Shown: in pieces, positions 23,401-31,377 of the stretch
Numbering within the stretch: position 1 is the stretch's first letter
Layout: each line of letters opens with the position of its first letter
NCBI GenBank assembly: GCA_000320545.1
Contig: ADNK01002344.1
Location: 1 to 50,904, forward strand
Direction of reading: 5' to 3'
Origin: Bigelowiella natans CCMP2755
Taxonomy: Eukaryota; Cercozoa; Chlorarachniophyceae
Length of the DNA stretch: 50,904 bases
Made by a program: the position numbers and the translations under genes
Notes under the pieces: model-generated
What the model was told of the DNA's origin: nothing
The model's input: the letters and a program-made list of their open reading frames with translations, nothing else
Databases searched by the model: none

Positions 23401-26400
23401 CTGCTGCTTGAGCTCGCCCTCTTTTCTTGCGTAAGAGGGCCGAGAGCCAAGGAGGCTCTCATCCAGAATGGACTGGAGTTCTGGAATGACACCGCTTCTA
23501 ATGCCCCCCTTCAGGAGCGTGCAGTGTATCCAGCTAGTAGTGGCTGGTGACCCTTCGATACTCGTCAGCGGCAGCGAGAAGGTGAGGTGGCCGCACATCA
23601 TAGACGCTACTCTTGCAGTGATGACGGCAAACCGAGAGTGCAGCCAACGAACCACGTCGACTAGAGGGTGGTTGGAGTCCTTTACCTGCGTCACAACCTT
23701 TTCGACGAAGCTCCGGTGCTGCTCGAGGAGGCTTTTCAGGCGCGGAATCATCCGCAGGCAGAACTTGGGCCTCGAAGACAGTCGCGAGCACACCGTCCAG
23801 ATCGCTACCATTATTTCCCTGGCCGTCGAGCCAAGAATGGAGCTTTGGATGCAGCAAAGCAGCCAGCGCGCCTGCGTGGGGTTTTCCTTGGCGGATTCGA
23901 CCATAGTAGAGAGCTGCTCGTACAGCCGCTCACAGTCTCGGATAGCGCTCTCAGCGATGTCAGCGAAAATACTGCAGTACATCTTGGCGTTGCGAGAGGC
24001 CTGCGATGGGTGCACGTTCCCCAGCATTACCCTGCGGAATGGATTTCCGCTTGAGGAGGATGAGCCGCTTCTATCTCCCCACCCGCCGCTATTCCGACTG
24101 TTCCCGTTAGACGAATCGCCTTCGCTTTGTAGCAAGTTGAACTGCCGCATCCATTCTTCTGCATTGACTAGTAACCATTCACCCGCCCGCTCGATGTCAT
24201 CGTCCGCCCCTTCCATGGCAGCCTCGCACACGGCACGTGTATAACCGAGGTCCATCAACCTTCTAAGATCCCCAGTAGGCGCTTCTTCTCCCGAACTCAT
24301 CTGGCTTTCCAAAGCCGCCGCATTCTGTGAGAGGTACTCGGCGGCAGCTTCTACGCTACCGTCGCTCCTCTGCAGGGCTTCAGCACACGCCTCTTCGCTG
24401 TACCCCAGGTCCACAAGCGTCTGTACCTGATGATAATGACAATAACGATGATAGCATAATTAAGCACGAGGTGATGAGCTTACGACCTCAATATCATAGC
24501 TGAGGATGAGTTCAACAAAAAGGAAGTTCTCAATGCATGGTTCACATACACACAACAAACTCAAAGAATGGATTGGTTTGTGCCCCTCCCTACACTCGAA
24601 TATCATTCCTCGAATTAGTTAGTTGGCAGAAACCAGTTCTGAGAGCCCCGAGTTGGAGGAAGATCGGGGTGAAGCAGCCCCAGCCCCCACAGGAGCAAGC
24701 ACAAGAGAGGGCGTTCCTTTTGAGTCCTCAGACGCCGACGACGCCGACTTCGCAACTTCAGCCTGCTTGAGCATCGCGGCCTCGGAGTCCAACCAGAATC
24801 GCGTTCGAGCAATCAGCTGCCTCAAAAGGCTGTTCGCCATAGCCAGGTGCCCCGTGCGGAACTTGGATTGAGTCCCTTTCCCTCGGAATTCGAGAGAATA
24901 TCTTGCGTCTAGCAGCGCCCTGTAGCCGTGTGGAGTATGTCTGAGCAGGTGCGATGCGAATATAAGCTTGCCGCTCCCGGGATTGTTGCTCTGCGCGGAG
25001 AAGGTAACGGCGGGCGTCAATCCGGTCCCTATCCGAAACCCTTTGAAGGCTATTCCTGGGGTCTTCCCGTTAAGATAAAAGCTCATCTCGCGCTTATCTA
25101 GGTCCAGCGCACAGCCGACGATATCGCCGACGTTCCACCGGCCAGTTTTGTAGGGGATCTTGCCGTTGTGAAAGCAAACTTGGCGGATTCCGTCGTAGGC
25201 CCAGGACACCTTATCGTCCCCCGTGCCGTCGTTGTATCCCGGCGGCTTGAATTCGTCCTTGATCGCCCAGCCGATCTGGCCGATGTATTTGGAGGTCAGC
25301 TTCACTTCGTAGTACCACTTCCCCCTCTTGAGCCTCGGCCCCTCAGCAATGCACGTTGGGAAGTTCGACACGGCTCTCACCCTCCGGTCGTTGATCGCAA
25401 TCGCACCCTCTCGCGACGCGACCTTCAAGCACTGAACGGTGTAAGGCTCCTGTTCCGAGCTCCAAACTTTGGCCTCAAGCTGCGCCTGTGCGCGATGGAG
25501 GTCAGTGTTGCGCAGGTGCAACCAGAGATTGGGTATGACGATAATGGGGAGCTCGTTGAACTCGTAGCTCTCGATCTTCTTGTCGCTGATCGCGTCGTTG
25601 ATATTGGGGCTCGGGTACTTGAACTCCCCATCCTCGTTGTCATCAAACTTGACAGCAGCAAGGCCGGCGTTTCTATTCTGCGGCGAGCGGGTCCACCGGG
25701 TGACCTTCCCTCCGTACCAAGCCCACCTGCCCTCCACTCTGGGATCCCCATATGAAACGTAAACACGAGCGCCGGTCGACGGCGTTATCGCATTTCTAGG
25801 GGGCAGCAGGTACTCTTTCCGGGCGGGTGGGTACGTGAACGTCCGTATTGCTTCCGAGTTCCGAGGAGCCTTGACTTTGAGAATCCATTTCTTCTCTCCG
25901 ACGCCTGCCTCAAAAGGCGAGGATGACGACGACGACGACGACGACGACGGTTGGGAATACTCATCATCTGCCAACTTCACGTCGAGCACGATCCCGTCCA
26001 GGTAGCACTCGGCATGGCCCCGCGTGCGAACAAATATCCGCTCTCCGACTTGCACGGGGGCCATCTGTGCCAGGGAATTCAGCAGTCGCTTTCTCTCCTT
26101 CATTTCCTTTTCTTTACGCTCTCGTATCCGGCGGTGCCTCTGGCCTTCCTTCTCCCATTCCTTGTCCATGGTGATCTGCTTCATGTCAGTCTCCAGAGCT
26201 TCTTGGGAGAGGACCTTCAAGAACTTCTGGAAGTTTCTGAGGAGCCCATCTTCCGTCTCGAGTTCGTTGTACGTTCTGACTACGGTGAGAAACTTCCTGA
26301 ATTTGTTCATCATCACACCGTACACGTTCTTTTCGATTGGATTCAGCGCCTTCGATTCCTTCTCCTTGACCTTGATGATGAAGCGGATTTGGGATGCAAT

Positions 26401-27017
26401 GTCGGGGTAAAATATGTGCACGCCGTGGCTCAGGGTGCTGCTAGCTACTCTAGCGAGGCTTGCCCTGATGGAAGATAGGCCATTTCTGGCTTTATCAACT
26501 AATAGATGCCATACTAATTTTTGGAGATGACTCAGCATCACTCCCTCGGTGATTCGAGGACTGCTGCAGTCGCCGCCTTCCTTCTCCTCTCCCTCTTCCT
26601 CCCCGCCCACACAAAGTTCTTTTCGTTTCTTCAGTATTCGGAGAACCGTTTTTAGATCCTTCCGGTCTAAGGCAGTGATGATCTCACTATCTGTTCTTGT
26701 CGGTGATGGGAACGTCCTTTCGAGGGCTTTCAAGTCCGGATTCAGCCTGATCACGTCGTGCACATAGCCCATCGTAAGAGCTTGCTGATTCGTCTTTGGC
26801 GACGTAGGTGACTTCAGCGGCGAGGAATGAGCTCGCGGCTTCGGGGTAGGGAGGCGTGGCGTCTTGGGTGACAGAGGAGATGGAGGGGAGAACAGTGAAA
26901 GTGGGGCTTCGGAAGTTGCCAACTCGATTATAGTTACAAGCTGATGGCGCATTCTGATTTGAAGGAAGTTAATGCACACAAAAACACAACAAATTATATA
27001 TGTAAAAATATAATCAT

Positions 27018-27070
<53 letters not shown>

Positions 27071-29264
27071 ACATTTATATTTTAGTGTCCACGAAGATCT
27101 TATTCTCGAACACAGGGAAAATGATGTACGCAGGAGAAAAGGAAAGAAAGGATAACCGGGCTTGTGTTAGTGGTGGTACCGTTCAATAAGATCTCGGGGT
27201 GAAGTGAAAGCATTTGTGTTCTCTTCATCACGTGTCGCTTGATAAAAGTGGTTTCGCATGATAACCAACCTGAGATTTATCATGCAATTCAAGTGATGAT
27301 TATGGGCTACGTCTAGATATATGAAACGATTCAAAATATGCAAACAAAGCGACGGCAGAGATGGGCAGACAAAAGAAAGAGAGACTGACATTGAGTGTAC
27401 GATGATCGCGTAGGAGAAAATATCGGCCACTTCATCGTAGGTTTCCAAGGGCGCTTCCCTCGTTTTGGATTCCCGCATCGCCCTCGTCTGCCTTTGCGTG
27501 GCTTGCTCCACCGTGCGTTCTAGTTTTTGCAGGGCCTTCCTCAGAATCGAGGAGGCGTGCCGAAACAGCTCCGGCTTGAGCTCGAGCTGCAGCGGGGATT
27601 CCAACACGAGCTTGGTGGAGACGTGTGTGGCCTTGAAAACCTGCATCCTGAGCGTGTCGGTCGGCTTTCTGGCAGTGAATGCAAGGTACACGGTCTCGGA
27701 GTTTATCACCAACGGCCCGTTCCCGGCGACCCCAGGCCACTTGCTCGAGCCTATGTATCGTTCCTGCCCCCAGTACTCCGAGTGATCCGCGTCTCGAAAT
27801 ATCTTCACGAAGGCACCGCTGCTCAACGCTGTACAGCAATCATCGAAGACCAGGGCAATCCCCTTGGCGTCGCTTATTCTAATGGTGATGCTCGCGTCGG
27901 ACGACATTTCTCCTGCTCTTTCTAGTACTTGGGCCGGCTCGGCCTCAAAATCGAAGATGAAGGCTTGCTCTCCTCGAGGGCAATTCGCACTTCCGATATG
28001 GCCGAGAGACTTTCTGGCGCGACTGCTTGGCGACGCCTCATCATTATTCCTATTTTCATTTGAGTCGGGACTGTTATCCTCTTCTTTAATATCCAACTTG
28101 TCCTCTTCCTCCTCCTCCTCCTCCTCCTCCTCGCTCTTGTAGCTATCGCCATCTTTTGTGTGATTTTCTTGGTCATCGTCGTCGTCGTCGCCGCCGTCAT
28201 GGCTACGATCGCTGGTGCCCCGGAACTCTGGCGTAGCCGTAGCTGGACCATACTCCTGGCAGAGAATAGCAAGCAGACTCGATACCCGCGCACAGAAATG
28301 AGTAGTGGGAATCGTCGAAGCTGTTTCTTCTTCGACATGTCCTCGATGACGTTTGCTTTCACCGAGTCTATGCTCCTGATCAGAAGTCGCCACGTCCTTC
28401 TGATCTGCGCTACGAGCACTATCATCATGCATTTTTGTAGGATCCAAGAACTTTTGTAGCTCCAAAAAGTTCAACCCGAAGATCTCTGTCTCGGATACGG
28501 GGGGTTTTCTGAGAAAAATTATACGTGAACTCAATTGGAGCAGGAGGACGTGCATTTTCTGAAAGTAAAAGAATACTTTGACAGCGAGTTTTCCATGAAA
28601 AATTTCTCAAGCTTATGCACAGGGTCGACAGAGAGCATCTTGACATTGCTCGAGACGATGAGATCTGCAGTATGAATACAACTTTGTTATTGCAAATCAT
28701 TCCAACTGCGGGGCTGGTTTTTGGTTGAACTTTTTTGCTAGTGGACTACTCACCTAGAACATCCAGTACTTTGCTCAGTGACCCATCAGCTATCGCAATA
28801 CTCATTGATATCTCTATCGAAGGAGCACATACCTAAGTGATTTTCAGGGAAGATATTTTGTCAGAGGGGAGGGAGGACGGGCTCGAACATTTGTCTTTCA
28901 AAATTATTGCCGTACTTCTTGTGGGATGCCTTCTTGTGTTGCAAGAGTTTTTAGTCTTGAAACCAGAGCCTTAATACTCGGGTCTATATCTGGGAACGGA
29001 TTTTTCCCCGCCATCGGCTTCAAGGTTAATGCCGGCATTGATCTAAAAAATGAGAAATTCACATTTCGCAATCCACGATCTTTCTACTAATATCTTCGTA
29101 CCTAAGGCTCTGGGAGAGGTTAGAAAGGACTCGGGCTAGCATCGCATACTCTTTATGCTTCAGCACAACGTTAAGCATCTCGACTGACATCCCAATTAAA
29201 GCCTGTCATAGACAAATTCACAATTTAGGAAAACACGGATTTCATTGTCCTCTATCACACATAT

Positions 29265-29347
<83 letters not shown>

Positions 29348-30007
29348 GAGTAGTACCTGCAGCGTGTCATCTAGAGGTTTCGGTAAGGGTTTCAATTTAG
29401 AGACACTATGTACCAACTGCTTGTGCTTGTGAACCTGACAAGACCAAATGCGGATTAACCATGATGTACCAGCCTCATAATATACGATTGCGTACCTGAT
29501 TTATCTTTCTCTGACTCTCTCTGACAACCGAATCATATATGTAATCTATAATGGCCATGCGTTGATCCAAGTTATCATCGCGAAGTTCCGGCCTCAGGGA
29601 GCTGAGCTGACGGTTGATAACCTCTTTCACCTGGTAGGTAGACGAAGCACACTAAGTTGCTGCACCTAGTATGTCTAATAATTTCACAAACCTCATCCTC
29701 AAGAGCTTGATTTGTCTGGTTCGTGAAGATTCCCACCGCTGGTTCCGATTCGACCTGCAAAATGCATTATTTCGCAGCAATTACACACAAGAAGTTGGCT
29801 GATGGCCCTCGTTCCACCCCTTTAGTGTTGTCTAAGCACTGTTGCTCTCACTTTAAGGGAATCTTGCTGCTCCTGCTTTGGTAAAGGGATCTGTAGATTG
29901 CGATATAGATCTTTAACGCGATCTTGGAACACAGAATGGAGGTCGAGACGAATTAGCTCCCGGTCCATCTCTTCCGTGTTGGAGAGGCTTTCCAACGAAA
30001 ATTCCAT
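3120..30007 (-). CDS. Giant multidomain HECT-type E3 ubiquitin ligase, 20 exons, ~8,081 aa (HECTD4-like)
   Basis: An E3 ligase that would take ubiquitin from an E2 onto a catalytic Cys and pass it to substrates. My exon set, read right to left on the minus strand: 30007-29852, 29754-29692, 29630-29496, 29434-29357, 29202-29102, 29042-28916, 28832-28754, 28664-28577, 28508-27390, 26953-24634, 24420-19693, 19642-12799, 12629-4743, 4480-4409, 4255-4191, 4048-3960, 3847-3762, 3578-3527, 3377-3287, 3185-3120. All phases agree and the total, 24,246 nt, is a multiple of three. Domain order: helical N-terminus, acidic run, beta domain, module A, SPRY, two UBAs, module B, SAM-like and Tudor-like parts, second beta domain, two LamG-like domains, modules C and D, discoidin-like domain, module E, HECT. 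The ATG at 30007 opens the first exon, which ends at a clean GTGAGA donor. Overall plan resembles animal HECTD4, but it is about twice as long. Less sure: the small introns at 19643-19692 and 28509-28576, and whether this is one transcript. Confidence 0.8.
4319..4350. repeat. (GAT)n microsatellite in a HECT-gene intron
   Basis: A GAT run sits in intron 4256-4408 of the giant E3 gene. A related ATG/GTG run at about 4530-4585 lies in intron 4481-4742, and a GTA run at 3464-3497 in intron 3378-3526. Confidence 0.85.
5955..6425 (-). other. Repeated module E (WAWY / YPSAH type) of the giant E3
   Basis: About 155 residues, roughly 7348-7505. The order of landmarks is GDRVFVKATGY, CYVES, WELFVRSPR, FTYPP, YLLEPP, RVGIRVVAPFGD, PDKWAWYAGKVRSW, VDFDDG, IRYPSAHQDKL, then LPLIVIPIDM. 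It lies between the discoidin-like region and HECT. Two Tudor/SH3-like barrels in tandem would fit the strand pattern, but this is inference. Confidence 0.7.
6490..7255 (-). other. Discoidin (F5/8 type C)-like domain with SAM-like insert
   Basis: The first half, ASPLFAARRAVDGYINANPF followed by FWELDLGRAIDVESVRIYTP, matches the start of F5/8 C / galactose-binding folds (the A-DG---T-W strand and the ELDLG--- V--I strand). The last strand, IRYLRIQRKDFGSLSLSQVVV, comes more than 150 residues later. Between them lie a Ser run, a hydrophilic loop with an Asp/Asn run and a short helical segment (LLITGSSMDEVLKMSDAQF) that looks SAM-like. Fold assignment is by motif only. Confidence 0.6.
11095..11250 (-). 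other. Tudor/Agenet-like segment (EEKVKAKW...YTDGD)
   Basis: The pattern KVKAKWHGGRTYSAVI, then GTYQVKYTDGDFD and ILLP, is a single Tudor/Agenet-type barrel: basic residues with W/Y, followed by Y-V-Y-DGD. Such barrels often bind methylated Lys/Arg or act as spacers. A similar copy lies at about 17960-18100 in the same protein. Confidence 0.6.
11780..12235 (-). other. Repeated module D (WGWF / YPSPH type) of the giant E3
   Basis: Landmarks: GERVMVRHDE, FYVEGRVEMC, FFLQIIAPPG, VEYPLQTGEYILPEKDG, KVMVPFLEE, PNRWGWFPGSVEKWENG, YRMHYPSPHQQSLDV. It lies shortly after module C, so C and D form a near-tandem pair. The first half is the most diverged of the five copies. Confidence 0.7.
12540..13077 (-). 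other. Repeated module C (WGWF / YPSPH type), split by an intron
   Basis: Landmarks: GDRVLVRTSGYKGNLCYLDG, WFIKIQS, YEYPPVHGEYLIAP, KLGMRVVAPFVDDHTPNGWGWFPG, then, across the 169-nt intron 12630-12798, TIRTWENGVAVVDFDDG and YPSPHAHKL. The junction inside the motif, matching other copies exactly, is what ties the 7.9-kb exon to the 6.8-kb exon and supports a single gene. Confidence 0.75.
15940..16840 (-). other. Second LamG/ConA-like domain with an inserted SAM-like segment
   Basis: The first half has LTFSLWLRPDEQ, QLLTLTDCAGKPLYNI and LYVSVKDRR, and the last strands have KVVFVNGFHGTVSNVGVWNFAL; both are typical of ConA-like lectin sandwiches. Between them lies a helical block (DELLVLYDLEKFVEKLGG, LLPFQSD, ALETMAESVGM, LAHAIRAIRREQQ) that resembles a SAM domain. 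The order suggests one fold nested in another. Confidence 0.55.
17640..18290 (-). other. First LamG/ConA-like domain with an embedded Tudor-like barrel
   Basis: The LamG-like strands are LGLSGNFSLSAIIQNAG, GLYIQNNVLHFGS, GKIHHVGVTHSE, VALYVDGNLENSG and FKGNIQNPRLFTGVLTDTEM. Between the third strand and the H-VGVT strand sits a complete Tudor/Agenet-type segment: GDKVMAKYKGGSQYPATVV, then VNWEDGDGQVDLEPHEVF. It falls at what would be a surface loop of the sandwich. Confidence 0.65.
18985..19290 (-). other. CUB-like beta domain of HECTD4/ZZEF1 type
   Basis: Core: SQWFDVRMPGAKEIKVVFD, DTLYFYKDRR, SGRKWPGVGKESPLLIPSD, FVVYFKTSN and WGFKFLASA. A second copy of this kind is encoded near 27620-27860 (KIFRDADHSEYWGQ, SKWPGVAGNGPLVI, VYLAFTARK). 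The shared KWPGV-G--PLVI motif marks both. The link to human HECTD4/ZZEF1 is from memory of family patterns. Confidence 0.5.
20160..20665 (-). other. Pair of Tudor-like segments before the E3 midpoint
   Basis: Two basic beta segments follow each other: VGQQVVYYSRPKRRWCDAMI with DDTVVIALKE, and MMIEVLNDHGDWKEAI with VRFLHSGVKEWVS. Spacing and residue pattern (V-Y/V, W-A-I, V-F, W) fit Tudor/Agenet or Mib-Herc2-like barrels. A Ser/Gly/Gln-rich linker follows toward 20000. Confidence 0.5.
20850..21060 (-). other. SAM-like helical domain
   Basis: The segment with KELCSLIGLDRFAFTFEDKG, VDDLLEMDDRDTLLEL and NMLETEFDWF has the spacing of a SAM domain: a hydrophobic L--Y/F--F---G patch, then D---LL-M. 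It may mediate protein-protein contacts. This is a motif-level call. Confidence 0.5.
21960..22430 (-). other. Repeated module B (WAWY / YPSPH type) of the giant E3
   Basis: Landmarks: GERVLVRTKGFQNHVCYLEG, WELRVRAPL, FPYPPSNDEYLVCP, KVGSRVFIPIQDEKTPDKWAWYAGSVSEW, VGDGTSWEIRYPSPHRGRL, and further on DTPLIVIPKDMAW. The trailing LIVIP motif is shared with modules A and E. Confidence 0.75.
24130..24420 (-). other. Tandem UBA domains
   Basis: At the start of the 4.7-kb exon are two copies of the UBA pattern: LVDLGYSEEACAEALQRSDG with VEAAAEYL, and LMDLGYTRAVCEAAMEGADD with IERAGEWLL. UBA domains bind ubiquitin. In E3 ligases they tend to help recognise ubiquitinated substrates. The intron junction falls just before the first one. 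Confidence 0.85.
24950..25445 (-). other. SPRY (B30.2-like) domain
   Basis: The strands GKWYYEVKLTSKYIGQIGWA, VSWAYDGIRQVCFHNGK, WNVGDIVGCALDLDKREMSF, YLNGKTPGIAF and GLTPAVTFS follow the SPRY consensus (WYYEV, IGW, WAYDG, GDVIGC-LD, YLNG, P-V). It probably recruits substrates. It lies directly after module A, about residues 1153-1313. Confidence 0.9.
25528..26055 (-). other. Repeated module A (WAWY / YPSPN type) of the giant E3
   Basis: Landmarks: GERIFVRTRG, CYLDGIVLDV, a Ser run encoded by a GAC/TCG-type microsatellite, WILKVKAPRN, FTYPPARKEYLLPP, STGARVYVSYGD, GRWAWYGGKVTRW, VKFDDNEDGEFKYPSPN and LPIIVIPN. It is the N-terminal copy of the five. Confidence 0.7.
27020..27070. repeat. (AT)n(GT)n compound microsatellite
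   Basis: About 15 AT units are followed by 10 GT units, inside the 436-nt intron 26954-27389 of the giant E3 gene. Probably length-variable. Confidence 0.9.
29266..29343. repeat. (CA)n(TA)n compound microsatellite
   Basis: A CA run is followed by a TA run in the intron between exons 29434-29357 and 29202-29102 of the giant E3 gene. It is similar in kind to the AT/GT array at 27020. Confidence 0.9.
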
Positions 30008-31377
30008 CGTCAGTGATGAGCACTACCAACCACAAGAAATCTAGCTTAGATTTCGGCACTTGTCTCCATATGCGATGTGTCCACCTTTGAAATAAGTGGG
30101 AGTATGAGGCTCGCGAACACACTGCTGCTTCCGTTATTGTTGAGACGGAATTAAACTATCATCAGGTAATATCGCAAGTGTAACGAAATATACAGTATAT
30201 AATTTAGATAACAGAGTTAAATGTAATCAGATACAAAGCAAACGTGTGCAGAAGGTGGTGATTAGGGTGGGTGGACGTTGCTGGAGTTACCTTGTTTCGA
30301 TCCGTTGCTGTGTCTAGCTATCGAAGCCCCCTGCTGAGACCAAATACCCTTTAGAGAAAAGAAATTCAGTGTAACACGTGGTTGTATTGCGCCACCACGG
30401 GTTTATCAAGTTCGGAGGGTGCCCTTTTATGTGGCAATTTCTTGACTCTCATCCATCAAGGAAGGGTAGGGACAACGAAATTCAGACCCAGTGCCTGCTA
30501 AGTCCATCCATGATCGGCCCAGAACCATCCCGAAACTTTCTTGCGACATTTCGCTTGTCAGCCAAATCGATTTTTTAGGAGCAGAAGGTGAAGTTAGGAT
30601 TGAAATCCTCTCATAGGAGAGCTGGGCTGGGGTGCCTTTCTCTCAAACAGATAATGCCGTACATTTCCACCCTCCGACTGGCACGAAAGTTGGTCTTCCT
30701 AAAAAAACCCTATTATAAGAAGACACAGAGCACAGAAGAAAACTTAGGAAGGAGCTACTCATCGGAAAAAAGCCACTCCAAAAATGTATGTGCTGCCACG
30801 GCAGGGCTTTGTCGCACGGCGCCTTCGTCCCTGAACTCGAAAGAGGAAAAACGACAGGTAGTTGCATCGTATTTTTTTGCGGGAAATACAATAAAACGAA
30901 AACTGTCCTAGATCTAGCAAAAGCGTCGAGAATCATCAAAAAATAAATGTACCCATTGCACAGTTTTCGCCCAGCTGTGGCGTTACTGGATGGGAGAGAA
31001 TCTTGGCGATAAGAGACGGAAACCACTTGTTGTCGCCTGTGGAAAATAGCCTACAAATTGCGTAATCCCCCTCAGCCCTCGGGCCGACAAGAAATTTATC
31101 TCGAAGGAGCAACGAGGACGAGGACAAGACCGAGGGGGAAACTTCGAGTGAACTTAGCGTTGTGGGACGGGAAATGCGAGTTTGGCTTGACAGCAACAAT
31201 CATGACCTCTAAAAATAGCTTTCTGATGATACGTCTTTGAAGTTCGACGGCGAAATATAGTGATTAGGTTGATCTCGCGCGAAATAATATCGGTCTCAAC
31301 GTGTACCCATTCTTTTCTGCACTGCTAAAGTTACAATTTTTCATTCCAGAAACCATCAAGATCTGGGAAATCTGAAA
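30008..31377. promoter_or_regulatory. Divergent promoter region of the giant E3 and kinesin genes
   Basis: About 1.37 kb separates the two start codons, which point away from each other. It should contain both promoters and 5' UTRs, possibly with 5' UTR introns. I see no clear TATA box or other named element. Short open frames on both strands (for example 30588-30911 + and 30936-31199 -) match no family I know. Unlike the 3' flanks, it is not CTAG-rich. Confidence 0.5.
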
